The notes: generated from the letters alone by a model not told the origin. Shown: positions 27,520 to 37,022, counted from the stretch's first letter. The stretch: DNA of 64,000 nucleotides from an uncultured Sulfitobacter sp. (GCA_947502265.1 CANMZB010000019.1:1-64000); one strand, 5' to 3'. Numbers and translations are program-made.

Positions 27520-28317
27520 ATGAACGCCCATATCCAAACGGCGCCGGTCCCCTACTATGCCGCGACGGGCAATGAATGCGCCCTGTTCAATGCGGCCCAC
27601 ACAAACGGTTTGCCCCTTCTTTTGAAGGGGCCGACCGGCTGCGGCAAGACCCGGTTTGTTGAACACATGGCGGCGCAAACGGGGCGCCCCCTTTATACTG
27701 TGGCCTGTCACGACGACCTGTCGGCGGCCGATCTGATCGGGCGTTACCTGCTGCGCGGGGGCGAAACCGAATGGGTCGACGGGCCGTTGACCCGTGCGGT
27801 GCGCGAAGGCGCGATCTGTTACCTCGACGAGGTGGTGGAGGCCCGCAAAGACGTCACCGTGGTGCTGCACCCGCTGACCGACAACCGTCGCACCCTGATG
27901 ATTGACCGCACCGGCGAAGAACTGCACGCGCCGCCCGGATTCATGCTGATCGCCAGCTATAATCCCGGCTACCAGAACGTGATGAAGCGGATGAAGCCCT
28001 CGACGCGGCAGCGGTTTCTGGCGATCACCTTCGGCTTTCCCGACCCCGAGACAGAGATCAAGGTCGTCACACAGGAAAGCGGGCTGGACGCCGCGCGCGT
28101 GGTGCCGCTGGTGCGTCTTGGCGGGCACATCCGCAACCTGTCGGGGATGGACCTTGAGGAAGGGGTTTCCACCCGCCTGCTGATCTATGCGGCAACGCTG
28201 ATTGCGGACGGTATGAGCGTGGACAAGGCGCTTGAGGCGGCGGTGATCGAGCCGCTGACAGACGACGCGGACATCCAGACCGCCCTGCGCGATCTGGTCA
28301 CGAACGTTTACGGCTAA
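27520..28317 (+). CDS. norQ: NorQ, MoxR-type AAA+ ATPase
   Basis: 265 residues from the ATG at 27520; an in-frame ATG at 27514 overlaps the norB stop, but GGGGGA is better spaced for 27520. Walker A GPTGCGKTRFVEH, Walker B ICYLDEVVEAR and the sensor region LIASYNPGYQ are clear. With NorD it is needed to insert non-haem iron into NorB. It is part of the norCBQD operon and followed after 4 bp by norD. Confidence 0.94.
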   Translation: MNAHIQTAPVPYYAATGNECALFNAAHTNGLPLLLKGPTGCGKTRFVEHMAAQTGRPLYTVACHDDLSAADLIGRYLLRGGETEWVDGPLTRAVREGAICYLDEVVEARKDVTVVLHPLTDNRRTLMIDRTGEELHAPPGFMLIASYNPGYQNVMKRMKPSTRQRFLAITFGFPDPETEIKVVTQESGLDAARVVPLVRLGGHIRNLSGMDLEEGVSTRLLIYAATLIADGMSVDKALEAAVIEPLTDDADIQTALRDLVTNVYG

Positions 28318-28321
28318 GACC

Positions 28322-30220
28322 ATGGCGCTGCGTCCCCTCGATCTGCTGGATCCCGAAGAGGCTGTCGGCAACGTCTGGCACGATTACGTCGTGCAGATCG
28401 GGGCCGCGACGTCGTTTCCGCAGATGGCCGCCGATCTGGCCACCCTGCGTCCCAGCCTGACGATGCTGTTTCGCGCTTTGGGCGGGGCACCCGGCGTCGA
28501 GTTCACCGAGGCGGCTGCCGTGGTCGCACGGCACCGCCGCCCCCACCTGCGCAAACTGGCGGCCGAACGTGACAAGCTGTTTGTGCCCTCCTTTGACGGC
28601 GAGCGCCTGCGCCTGCCCCCGACCATTGATGTCTTTCCCACCCATGCCCTGAACCGGCAGGCATATTTCTGGCTGACGGCACTTGCCGCGCTGTGCGACC
28701 GGGCGGCGTTTGACGCAGGAGCGCTGAGCGGGGCCGCCCGCGATCTGGCGATGATTGACGCCAACGTGGTGAACGCCGCACAGGTCATCGAAAACTGCCC
28801 CGGCCTGCGCGACGCCTACGCCACCATGAGCGCGCATATTCTGGCCACCCGTCCGCGTGTCCAGCTGCCCCCCTCCGAGGCGATGGTCGAAAGCGCCCTG
28901 CGCGAAACACTGGCCAACGGCACACAACCGGCCCTGCCCGACATCGCATCCACGCGCGGCCACATGACATTTGCACCGGTGCCGGTCTGGTTGGAGTTCG
29001 GCCAACCCGGACGGGGCGCTGCGGCTGACGATCAACCGGGCGAACAGGCCGCCGTTCCCGCCACCGCCGGCATGACCAAGCGCAAGCTGGGCCTGCGCGA
29101 GGACCGCGATCAGGCCAACCGCAAGGACAGTTTCATCCTGCACCGGTTCGAAGCGATCCTGAGTTGGGTCGAATCCATGAACCTGAACCGCACGATCCAT
29201 GACGACGACGAGGAAAACGCGCAAAAGGCCGCCGAGGACCAGGACAGCATCACCCTGTCCAAGAACGACAAAAAGGCCGCAACCCGCCTGCGTCTGCACC
29301 TTGATCTGTCCCCTGCCGACGCCGATCATGAACGCCTGTCGGATATCCACACCTATCCCGAATGGAACCACCGCGCGCGCAGCTACATGTCCGATCATTG
29401 CCGTGTGCTTGAGGCGGACGCCGTGCCTGACCCCGCCAACGCCTTCACCCCGAACGCCAAGCGGATGGAAGAGGTGCGCCGCCAGTTCGAGGTGCTGCGT
29501 CCGCGCCGCATCCTGCAACCGCGCCAGATCGACGGCAACGAACTGGATCTCGACGCCGCCATCGCCGCGCGGATCGACCTGCTGGCAACCGGGCGCTGCG
29601 ATGACCGGGTGTTCCAGTCGTCGCGCCAGACCCAACGGGATCTGACGGTGGCCTTTTTGATCGACACGTCGCGCTCGACTGAATCCACCGTGGGCGACAC
29701 CTGTGTGATCGACGTGGCGCGGGATGCGCTGGCGGCACTGGCGGGCGGCATTGATGCGGCGGGCGACCGGTTGGGCATCTGGGGATTTTCGTCGCTGAAA
29801 CGCGACCGCGTGTTCCTGACCCGGTGCAAACGGTTCGACCAGAAGATGAGTGCCACCATTACCGACAACATCTGCGCCCTCAAACCGGGCCATTACACCC
29901 GCCTCGGGGCTGCGATCCGCCACGTCAGCGCACAGCTGGCCGAGGAAACGGCAGCGAAGAAACTGCTGATCGTGCTGACCGATGGCAAGCCCAACGATCT
30001 GGATCACTACGAAGGCATCCACGGCATCGAAGACAGCCACATGGCCGTGGCCGAGGCGCGCCGCGCAGGTCAGGCCGTTCACGGGATCGTTGTTGACGAA
30101 GACGGTCAGGACTGGTTCGCCCGCATCTTCGGACGCGGCGGGTTTCATCTTATGGCGCGCCCCGACAGGCTGACCCGCGTGCTGCCGGACATCTACCGCA
30201 ACCTCACTCAGGAGAGCTGA
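28322..30220 (+). CDS. norD: NorD, von Willebrand factor A domain protein
   Basis: 632 residues. The C-terminal VWA domain (about 440-620) carries the MIDAS motif DTSRSTES and the later TDGKPND. The N-terminal two thirds are the NorD-specific helical region, with an acidic stretch (DDDEENAQKAAEDQD, near 297-311). It partners with NorQ in NorB maturation. Length and order match the nor operons of denitrifying alphaproteobacteria. Confidence 0.94.
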   Translation: MALRPLDLLDPEEAVGNVWHDYVVQIGAATSFPQMAADLATLRPSLTMLFRALGGAPGVEFTEAAAVVARHRRPHLRKLAAERDKLFVPSFDGERLRLPPTIDVFPTHALNRQAYFWLTALAALCDRAAFDAGALSGAARDLAMIDANVVNAAQVIENCPGLRDAYATMSAHILATRPRVQLPPSEAMVESALRETLANGTQPALPDIASTRGHMTFAPVPVWLEFGQPGRGAAADDQPGEQAAVPATAGMTKRKLGLREDRDQANRKDSFILHRFEAILSWVESMNLNRTIHDDDEENAQKAAEDQDSITLSKNDKKAATRLRLHLDLSPADADHERLSDIHTYPEWNHRARSYMSDHCRVLEADAVPDPANAFTPNAKRMEEVRRQFEVLRPRRILQPRQIDGNELDLDAAIAARIDLLATGRCDDRVFQSSRQTQRDLTVAFLIDTSRSTESTVGDTCVIDVARDALAALAGGIDAAGDRLGIWGFSSLKRDRVFLTRCKRFDQKMSATITDNICALKPGHYTRLGAAIRHVSAQLAEETAAKKLLIVLTDGKPNDLDHYEGIHGIEDSHMAVAEARRAGQAVHGIVVDEDGQDWFARIFGRGGFHLMARPDRLTRVLPDIYRNLTQES

Positions 30221-30221
30221 A

Positions 30222-30398
30222 ATGCACCGTATCATTTATCCCCTTATTGTTTGCCTTCCCTCTCTGGCGTTTGCCCGCGGGTTCGAGCGGCCAATCCCCA
30301 ACCCGCAGACCGCCACGGCGGAAGGATGGTTCCTTGCCGCTTCGATAGCGCTTCTGCTTGCGCTTCTGGCCGTTCACCTGCTGGTGCGGCGGCGGTGA
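30222..30398 (+). CDS. Small membrane protein of the nor operon
   Basis: 58 residues, beginning 1 bp after the norD stop and therefore coupled to it. An N-terminal hydrophobic segment ending in SLAFARGF looks like a signal peptide (cleavage after AFA possible), and a C-terminal helix (FLAASIALLLALLAVHLLV) is followed by RRR. Its stop overlaps the start of the next small gene (GTGA). I do not know a named family; small proteins of this kind occur downstream of norD in Rhodobacterales. Confidence 0.65.
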   Translation: MHRIIYPLIVCLPSLAFARGFERPIPNPQTATAEGWFLAASIALLLALLAVHLLVRRR

Positions 30399-30652
30399 CA
30401 CAGTCGCAGGACCAATCGGGCTGGAGCGTACGCAAGCTGGCGGTTGTGCTTTATCCTCTGGGCGCGGGGGCGGTCGCGATAAACCTTTTCATGGCCGGCC
30501 TGTTCGCGCCAATGATCGGATTGCCGACGATCACACCCGGCTGGTCGCTTGTGGGGGGCGCCGTTCTTGGGGTGCCTGCCACATGGGCTTTTGCACGCCA
30601 CATCAGATCCCTGATGGATCGCGCCGATGCCGGATCCGCGACAGAGCGTTGA
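30395..30652 (+). CDS. Small two-helix membrane protein of the nor operon
   Basis: 85 residues from the GTG at 30395, which overlaps the stop of the preceding small gene. Two membrane helices are seen (VVLYPLGAGAVAINLFMAGLF and WSLVGGAVLGVPATWAFA). Position and topology are reminiscent of NorF of Paracoccus-type nor clusters, but sequence identity to it cannot be judged here. NorE is not present. Confidence 0.65.
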   Translation: MTQSQDQSGWSVRKLAVVLYPLGAGAVAINLFMAGLFAPMIGLPTITPGWSLVGGAVLGVPATWAFARHIRSLMDRADAGSATER

Positions 30653-30736
30653 CCCGTTCAAGTTGGACATGCTTGAAGACTGGCCCGTTCCCCTTGTAGG
30701 TATATCCAATATTCACAAACCGAATGCAGCCTTGCC

Positions 30737-31153
30737 ATGGTTCGTCCCACACCCGCCCCCTCGAAGGCTTCGATCCCTGCCCGCAACATCGCATCCCGCG
30801 TTGCATGGCAGATCGTCGGTAGCATCGCGCTGATATTGGGTCTTGCAGGGGCGGTCCTGCCAATTCTGCCAACCACCCCGTTTGTGATACTCGCAGCCTT
30901 CGCCTTTGGGCGCGGCGCGCCTGCTGTTCAGGTGTGGCTTGAACGACATGCGCTGTTCGGACCAATTATCGCCGACTGGCAGGCGAATGGCGCAATCGCG
31001 CCGAAATACAAAGCAATAGCGCTTGTCGCAATGGTATTTTCTGTTGCTCTTAGCTTTGCGATCGCAGTCCCGCCCGTCGTCGTGGCGGTACAGGTGATCT
31101 GCATCATGGGCGCCGCTCTCTTTATTCTCAGCCGCCCGTCCCGAGGCCCGTAG
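30737..31153 (+). CDS. DUF454/YbaN family membrane protein
   Basis: 138 residues. The family pattern is clear: AWQIVGSIALILGLAGAVLP, then LPTTPFVILAAFAFGRG, a short soluble loop with WLERHALFGPIIADW, and two C-terminal helices. Function unknown; family members are often found near respiratory or haem genes. It lies 84 bp after the nor operon and may share its transcript. Confidence 0.85.
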   Translation: MVRPTPAPSKASIPARNIASRVAWQIVGSIALILGLAGAVLPILPTTPFVILAAFAFGRGAPAVQVWLERHALFGPIIADWQANGAIAPKYKAIALVAMVFSVALSFAIAVPPVVVAVQVICIMGAALFILSRPSRGP

Positions 31154-31381
31154 CCACGCCTCAGGCATCCCGCCAGAACCTTCCAAAATTAAATCCTTTG
31201 GGGGAAGTCCCCATAGCAGAAATCTCACTGGCTGTTTGTTCAAGGGTAGTCCTTTTCAATCCCCCAAAAACGCGGCGCATATTCCCGGATGTCCCGATAA
31301 AACAGGGCCGCGTCCCGGCGCATCTGGTACTTCGGCGCACAGAACGTTATCCCCAACGGGCGTATCCTGAAAAGAGGTTTC

Positions 31382-32359
31382 ATGTCCCAGACCCCTGCCA
31401 ATCCAGATCCAGACCTGAGCATCGCCGCCGCGCGCCGTGTGCTGCGCACCGAGACGGACGCGCTGAGCCTGCTGGCGCGTGAATTGCCCGCCGATTTTGC
31501 GCCTGCGGTGGCGGCCATTCTGGCCAGTCCGGGCCGTGTGATCGTGTCGGGCATCGGCAAATCGGGCCATATCGGTCACAAGATCGCGGCGACGCTGGCC
31601 TCTACCGGCACGCCTGCGTATTTCGTACACGGGGCCGAGGCCAGCCATGGCGATCTGGGCATGGTCGGGCGCGAAGATGTCTGCATCCTGATTTCGAACT
31701 CCGGCGAAACAGCCGAGCTGCGCGATCTGGTCTATCACACACAGCGATTCTCGATCCCGATGATCGGCATTTCATCAAAGCCCGACAGCACGCTGATGAA
31801 AGCGGCCGATTTCCGGCTGACCTTGCCAAAAGCGCCCGAAGCCTGTGCCATCGGCATGGCCCCCACCACCTCGACCACGCTGACGCTGGCGTTGGGCGAT
31901 GCTTTGGCCGTGGCTCTGATGGAGCAGCGCGGCTTTGTCGCCGAAGATTACAGCGTGTTCCACCCCGGTGGCAAGCTGGGCGCGCAAATGCGCAAGGTCT
32001 CCGATCTGATGCACAGTGGCGACGAGATGCCGCTTTTGCCACAGGACGCCACGATGGAGGAAACCCTGCTCGAAATGACCTCGAAAAGCTTTGGCATCGG
32101 GGTGCTGGTGGCGGATGGCCGGATTGCGGGTGTGATCACCGACGGCGATTTGCGGCGCAACATGGAAGGGTTGATGGGCAGGCGCGCCATCGACATTGCC
32201 ACGCGCGATCCGCTGACCGTGCCGCCCGACATGCTTGCCCCCGAAGCGCTGGCGCTGCTCAATGCGCGCAAGCTCAACGTGCTTTTGGTGGCCGATGACG
32301 CGCGCCGCCCGCTGGGCGTGCTGCACATCCATGATTTGCTCAGAGCCGGAGTAGGCTGA
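31382..32359 (+). CDS. kpsF: Arabinose-5-phosphate isomerase (KpsF/GutQ)
   Basis: 325 residues. A SIS domain (about 35-170; VIVSGIGKSGHIGHKIAATL, AEASHGDLGMV, LISNSGETAELRDLV) is followed by two CBS domains (about 205-325). It converts ribulose 5-phosphate to arabinose 5-phosphate, the first step to Kdo. Its coupling with kdsB (1 bp spacing) and the kpsMTE genes on the same replicon indicate a capsule-dedicated Kdo supply. Confidence 0.93.
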   Translation: MSQTPANPDPDLSIAAARRVLRTETDALSLLARELPADFAPAVAAILASPGRVIVSGIGKSGHIGHKIAATLASTGTPAYFVHGAEASHGDLGMVGREDVCILISNSGETAELRDLVYHTQRFSIPMIGISSKPDSTLMKAADFRLTLPKAPEACAIGMAPTTSTTLTLALGDALAVALMEQRGFVAEDYSVFHPGGKLGAQMRKVSDLMHSGDEMPLLPQDATMEETLLEMTSKSFGIGVLVADGRIAGVITDGDLRRNMEGLMGRRAIDIATRDPLTVPPDMLAPEALALLNARKLNVLLVADDARRPLGVLHIHDLLRAGVG

Positions 32360-32360
32360 C

Positions 32361-33152
32361 ATGAAAACCGTAATCTTTATCCCCGCCCGCTTCGCCTCGA
32401 CCCGCTATCCGGGCAAACCTCTGGTGGCGCTGCGCCAGAAGGGCGGCAGCGAGAAAACCCTGATCGAGATGAGTTGGGAGGCCGCATCCGCCATTCGCGG
32501 GGTCGATGCCGTGTATGTGGCCACGGATGATGCCCGCATTGCCGACGCCGCGCGCGGCTTTGGCGCGGATGTGGTGATGACCGATGCGGCCTGCGAAAAC
32601 GGCACCGCGCGGGTGGCGCAGGCGTTTGCGAGAGCGGGCATCGCGGCCGATCTGGTGATCAACTTTCAGGGCGACGCGCCGCTGACGCCGCCGTGGTTTG
32701 TCGAAGCCTTGATCGACGCGGCGCGCGCGGATCACAGCATCGGCATGGCCACGCCGGTGCTGCGCTGTGATCGCGCCACCTATGACGCGCTGAAAGAGGA
32801 CCGCGCACAGGGCCGTGTCGGCGGCACCACAGCGGTGTTCGATGCCCGCATGAACGCGCTCTATTTCTCCAAAGAGGTGTTGCCCTACATCGACCCCGGC
32901 AAGGTCTTTGAACCGATTCCGGTGTTTCATCATGTCGGCGTCTATGCCTACCGCCCTGCGGCGCTGGCCGCCTATGTCGCGCACCCCGTCTGCCCGCTGG
33001 AAACCCTTGAAGGGCTGGAACAACTGCGGTTTTTACACGCGGGCCTGCCGGTGCGCTGTGTCGAGGTCGATGCCAAAGGCCGCGTGTTCTGGGAGCTGAA
33101 CAACCCCACCGATGTGGCCCGCATCGAGGCGGCATTGCAGGCGATGGATTAA
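32361..33152 (+). CDS. kdsB: 3-deoxy-manno-octulosonate cytidylyltransferase
   Basis: 263 residues. Starts with KTVIFIPARFASTRYPGKPL, the nucleotide-binding motif of CMP-Kdo synthetases. VYVATDDARI, ENGTARVAQAF (the EVxMTxxxxxNGTxR region), VINFQGDAPL and the C-terminal TLEGLEQLRFL and GRVFWELNNPTDV are family hallmarks. It activates Kdo as CMP-Kdo for the capsule linker. Likely co-transcribed with kpsF. Confidence 0.94.
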   Translation: MKTVIFIPARFASTRYPGKPLVALRQKGGSEKTLIEMSWEAASAIRGVDAVYVATDDARIADAARGFGADVVMTDAACENGTARVAQAFARAGIAADLVINFQGDAPLTPPWFVEALIDAARADHSIGMATPVLRCDRATYDALKEDRAQGRVGGTTAVFDARMNALYFSKEVLPYIDPGKVFEPIPVFHHVGVYAYRPAALAAYVAHPVCPLETLEGLEQLRFLHAGLPVRCVEVDAKGRVFWELNNPTDVARIEAALQAMD

Positions 33153-33219
33153 GGCGCTCAAGACCCGTCAGGGGTGGGCAATATGCTTCTGGCACCGCTC
33201 TTTGCGGCGGGCAATAAAA

Positions 33220-34044
33220 TCACCGCGCGAGCGCACAGCCTTTTTGAAACAAAACCTTGGCGCTATCACCCGAGCTGACCTGCCTGAAATCCACCCCGTG
33301 CAGCTTTTGCGCCATCGCTTTGGTCACCGGCAGCGCTTCGAGCTGTTTCTTGGGGAAAAGCTCTGATCCTTTGCGCGCGATGCGCAGGTTTTCAAGCGGC
33401 TCCGGCCCGTCATACGGCGTGTCGGTGGCATAATGATGCGCGCGCAGCGCGGCGAACTGCGGATAGGTGTCGAAATCGGTGTGCGGCAGGTCCAGTTCGT
33501 CCTCGATGGCATTCAGGCCGGGGTTCACATGCGTCTCGTCCACATTCAGCGTGATCACGCGGTCAAACGGCACTTTCCACACCGGATGGGTTTGCGCGCG
33601 CGAATGCACGTCGATGGGCGCAGGCGTCAGCAGGTGTTCGCCCTTCAGCGCGGTGAAATAATCGTTAAGCGACAGGCCCTCTTCGGCGGGCTTGTGGCCC
33701 ACCTTGCGCTTGACCAGCGGATCAACCAGCGGCCAGCGGCAGGCATGGCGAAAGCACGACACAAAGCGTTTCGTCGGGTCGCGCGTGACGCGGATCAGGG
33801 TATAGCCCTTGCCCTGCGCCTCGACAGCGGCGCGGCGGCGGCGCTTGTAGGTGGCGGATTTGTAATAAACATCGTTGCGGAAATTATGCGGCCATTCGCT
33901 GTAATACCGCGCGGCCTCCAGCAGCCCTTCGTGCCGGTAGAACCACAAAACAACATGGCTACAGGCGGATTTGGGCGAAAACGACAGCACGATGTTATGG
34001 TCACGAAACATCAGCGGCAGCGGGGTGGTGTTGAAGGGGTTCAT
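33220..34044 (-). CDS. Sulfotransferase family protein
   Basis: 274 residues. N-terminal IVLSFSPKSACSHVVLWFY is a 5'-phosphosulfate-binding loop and YTLIRVTRDPTKRFVSCFRH the 3'-phosphate site with Arg and Ser, as in Golgi-type carbohydrate sulfotransferases (Sulfotransfer_2). It is convergent with kdsB. This and the two other sulfotransferase-like genes suggest that the capsule is sulfated. No PAPS synthesis genes are in the window. Confidence 0.82.
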   Translation of the reverse strand: MNPFNTTPLPLMFRDHNIVLSFSPKSACSHVVLWFYRHEGLLEAARYYSEWPHNFRNDVYYKSATYKRRRRAAVEAQGKGYTLIRVTRDPTKRFVSCFRHACRWPLVDPLVKRKVGHKPAEEGLSLNDYFTALKGEHLLTPAPIDVHSRAQTHPVWKVPFDRVITLNVDETHVNPGLNAIEDELDLPHTDFDTYPQFAALRAHHYATDTPYDGPEPLENLRIARKGSELFPKKQLEALPVTKAMAQKLHGVDFRQVSSGDSAKVLFQKGCALAR

Positions 34045-34124
34045 GGATACCCATGTGAGTAAATCTGATTGCCTGTCCAGAAAAAAATGACGCTTGAGAC
34101 CAGAAACATGCGCGCCCGCACCCC

Positions 34125-36692
34125 TTAGCCCAGCAAATCATACACCGTACCGTCAATCATCAGGTTGATCTCGTCTTGCGCCATCCCGTCGACCAGCGCC
34201 CACAGGATCTGGCCCGTCGGTTTGTAGATAACAAAAGCCTCGGCCAGCCCTGCATCGCCCGCGTTATCCTTGAACGCCGCGTTGATCTGGAACTGGTCGG
34301 GCGTGGCAGTGTCATCGCCAAAAACCAGCGTATCACCATCGGCGCTGGTGTAATCCTGTATCCAGTCAGAGCCGTGATCGAAAATACCAAGATGGAAAAA
34401 CCGGTCCGCACCGGCGCCGCCGTTGATCAGGTCATAGCCAAAGCCGCCGTTGATAAAATCATCCCCGTCGCCGCCAAAAATCATATCGCCAAGCGCACCA
34501 CCGCTCAGGCGGTCGTCCCCCGCCCCCCCGATCAGCGTATCGGCCCCGAAACCGCCCACGATCACATCGTCGCCCGCATCACCGCGCAACTCGTCGTTGC
34601 CATAGCCGCCGTGGATCGTGTCGTTGCCCGCGCCGCCGTAAATCACATCGCGCAGGTCGGTCTCATCGTCACCGCCGATGATCAGATCATCCCCCGCCCC
34701 CCCGATCAGCGTATCACTGCCCTGCCCGCCATAAATGGTGTCACTCAAAGCACCGCCCACCAGACGGTTGTTGCCCGCATCGCCTGTTAACACCAGCGGC
34801 GGGTCAACAGGGCTGTCGATCAACGGCGTCGCAACCGCAGTTTCGTATCGCGGGGTGATCGCGGTGCTGGTCAAAGCCTCTGTGTTGCCCTGCCCGTCGG
34901 TATAATGCACCGTGGCGGCAATGGCGGTGCCTGCGTCGGCGGCCTCAAGGGTATAGTGCGCGCTGGTGGCCCCTGCGATGGGGCTGCCCCCGCGCAGCCA
35001 TTGATAGGACAAGCTGCCCAGCCCGTCCGCATCCTCCAGCGTGGTGGTGATCACATCCAGCTGCGCGCCGGGAACGGACGCACCGGCAAGGGTGACAGCG
35101 CCGGTGGGCAGATTGTTGATGTTGGCCACGGCTTGGGTTGCGGTGCTGGTAACGCGGGCCGAACCGGCGCTGGCGGTATAGGTGGCGCTGACACGGATCG
35201 CCGCCCCCACATCCGCCTGTTCCAGCACATAACTGCTGCTCGTGGCCCCCTCGATCACCACACCATCACGCAACCAACTGTAAGCGGAGGCGTCTGCAGG
35301 CTCTCCGAAAAGGCCGGTGATGCCGGTAAGGGACGCGGTGAGCGTGGCATTTTGCACCGCCTCGCCCCCAAGCGAGAGATCGGGCGTGATGTCCGCAAGG
35401 CTGCCCTGCAAATAGATCTCGCCGCCGTCCGCCAACACGACATGCCGGAAAACTCCGCTGCCGCTGACGGTTATGCCCGCGCGCGCGCCAGCATCCAGCC
35501 CGCCGATGTCGAGCGCATCGCGCCCGAATTCGAAATCATAGACGGTATCGCTGCCCATGTCCGGCTCCAGCACAAAGCGATCCGCACCGTCGCCCCCCCG
35601 CAGGGAATCGTTGCCCGCCCCTGCGCGCAGGGTGTCGTTGCCCGCACCCCCCAGCAGAAAATCATCCCCCGCCCCCCCATAAAGGACATCATTCCCGTCC
35701 TGGCCAAAAACTGTGTCGCCGCCCGCGCCGCCGTTCAGCGTATCGTCACCCGCGCCGCCCTGAAGCTGGTCATTGCCGGTGCCGCCCTCGATGTGGTCGT
35801 CGCCGTCCTGACCAAAGACCAGATCATCACCCGGTCCGGCCAGCAGCGTATCATTGCCCGCGCCGCCCTGTAGGGTGTCATCGCCCGACAGGCTTTCGAT
35901 GCGGTCGCCCAGCACCGTGCCAAATATCGTTTCGCCGCCTTGGGTCGCGATGGCAGGGGTGTTGCCTTGGGGGGTGTAGCCCTCGATCTCGTAGCCGATA
36001 TCGGCCAGCATCGCGAGGTCAAACGCGCCCGGAAGTTTGCGCGTGCCTGTCATCGTCACCGGATCGATCAACACCGCGCCGTCGTCAAAACCGGCTTCCA
36101 CATGGGCACCATCAGGCTCCAGCGGGACGGCATCGCCGCCGTTCACCGCCCGCGCGTTGGGACCGGTAAAGACGTCATCCACCACCAGCGCCCCAAAGGC
36201 GGGCGCGATGCCCAGCCCCAGAACATGACCGATCTCGTGCAGCACGGTTGTCAGCAGATCATTCTTACCATCCACCGGCCCATCCGGATCAAGGCTCCAG
36301 TCGCCGCGCAGATCAAGGGTGATGATCCCCGCCCATGGTTCAAAATCGGTGACGGCACCCGTGCCCCTGAAATCGTTGCTGACCCGCGCGCGAAAGACAT
36401 CGCCCTGCGCATCCGTGCCCGCAAAACCGCCCCGCCCCAGCGAGGGAATATCGCGCGCACCGGCAAAGATCAGCAGATCGTCGATGTCTTCGCTCAGGGT
36501 GATTGTCTCGCGCTGGTCCGCAACCGACGGATTGGAGATGCTGAACGTGGTGCCTGCACGCACGTCTTCAAAGTCGTCCCCGATCAGGCCCGACCAGATT
36601 CCGGCGGCGCGATCCATAACCGCACGCACAGCCGGATCATCGTAAAACCCCGCGTAATCAAACCGATAATCGAAGGCGATGCTGAAACTCAT
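34125..36692 (-). CDS. RTX protein with metzincin-like protease domain and Ig-like repeats
   Basis: 855 residues. Residues 1-230 are a metzincin-like zinc protease module: HEIGHVLGLG at about 152-161 and a downstream AFDLAMLADIGYEI segment. The third His of HExxHxxGxxH is replaced by Ile. RTX nonapeptides (GGAGNDTL type) cover about 260-390, two Ig-like repeats (YSWLRDGVVIEGATSSSY; YQWLRGGSPIAGATSAHY) about 445-630, and a second RTX block leads into the shared C-terminal cassette. The ATG at 36692 has AGGAG upstream; the longer frame from 36797 is rejected. No signal peptide, so type I secretion is inferred. Confidence 0.85.
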   Translation of the reverse strand: MSFSIAFDYRFDYAGFYDDPAVRAVMDRAAGIWSGLIGDDFEDVRAGTTFSISNPSVADQRETITLSEDIDDLLIFAGARDIPSLGRGGFAGTDAQGDVFRARVSNDFRGTGAVTDFEPWAGIITLDLRGDWSLDPDGPVDGKNDLLTTVLHEIGHVLGLGIAPAFGALVVDDVFTGPNARAVNGGDAVPLEPDGAHVEAGFDDGAVLIDPVTMTGTRKLPGAFDLAMLADIGYEIEGYTPQGNTPAIATQGGETIFGTVLGDRIESLSGDDTLQGGAGNDTLLAGPGDDLVFGQDGDDHIEGGTGNDQLQGGAGDDTLNGGAGGDTVFGQDGNDVLYGGAGDDFLLGGAGNDTLRAGAGNDSLRGGDGADRFVLEPDMGSDTVYDFEFGRDALDIGGLDAGARAGITVSGSGVFRHVVLADGGEIYLQGSLADITPDLSLGGEAVQNATLTASLTGITGLFGEPADASAYSWLRDGVVIEGATSSSYVLEQADVGAAIRVSATYTASAGSARVTSTATQAVANINNLPTGAVTLAGASVPGAQLDVITTTLEDADGLGSLSYQWLRGGSPIAGATSAHYTLEAADAGTAIAATVHYTDGQGNTEALTSTAITPRYETAVATPLIDSPVDPPLVLTGDAGNNRLVGGALSDTIYGGQGSDTLIGGAGDDLIIGGDDETDLRDVIYGGAGNDTIHGGYGNDELRGDAGDDVIVGGFGADTLIGGAGDDRLSGGALGDMIFGGDGDDFINGGFGYDLINGGAGADRFFHLGIFDHGSDWIQDYTSADGDTLVFGDDTATPDQFQINAAFKDNAGDAGLAEAFVIYKPTGQILWALVDGMAQDEINLMIDGTVYDLLG

Positions 36693-36915
36693 ACAGCAGG
36701 TCTCCTCACACATGCTGCCAGACAGACAAGGGCGCGCAAATGCCCCCGTCCAGCACATGCCGGGACACCCGTTGATCCCGCCAGCGCTGTGCGCCATGCG
36801 GGAACTCGCAGATGTTATTCAACCTGCGAAACGGGGCTAATTAAGGGCCGGAACCGGGTTAATTCTGGCCCTTTGTTCGTTCGAGACATTTCAAGTCGCC
36901 CCCGAAGCGACCTCA

Positions 36916-37022
36916 AGAGCGCCCTGCCTTAACCTTGACGCACCATATACCCAGCCACACCTTCAACGCTCTCGCGGCATTGGCGACAAGGGATGCCTCA
37001 GGTTAAAGGCGGGACGCTTTAG
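36916..37022. repeat. 107-bp intergenic element, copy 1, with terminal inverted repeats
   Basis: About 83 percent identical by eye to 43962-44068 and the same length. Its ends are imperfect inverted repeats (AGCGCCCTGCCTTAACCTTG against the complement of CAGGTTAAAGGCGGGACGCT). It lies at the 3' end of the leftward giant RTX gene and includes its TAA stop. The rest of the 326-bp gap 36693-37018 holds the ribosome site of the protease-RTX gene and a short inverted repeat AAGGGCC/GGCCCTT (36843-36873). Confidence 0.85.

Noticed and set aside
31240-31383. Minus-strand frame ending in FYRDIREYAPRFWGIEKDYP, divergent from kpsF
   Set aside because: It looks like the end of a real protein, but its ATG overlaps the kpsF start and only 47 codons exist; most likely chance or an unidentifiable scar.
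36693-36797. In-frame Cys-rich upstream extension of the protease-RTX gene
   Set aside because: The ATG at 36692 has a good AGGAG site and starts the domain; the extension has no ribosome site and looks like leader DNA.
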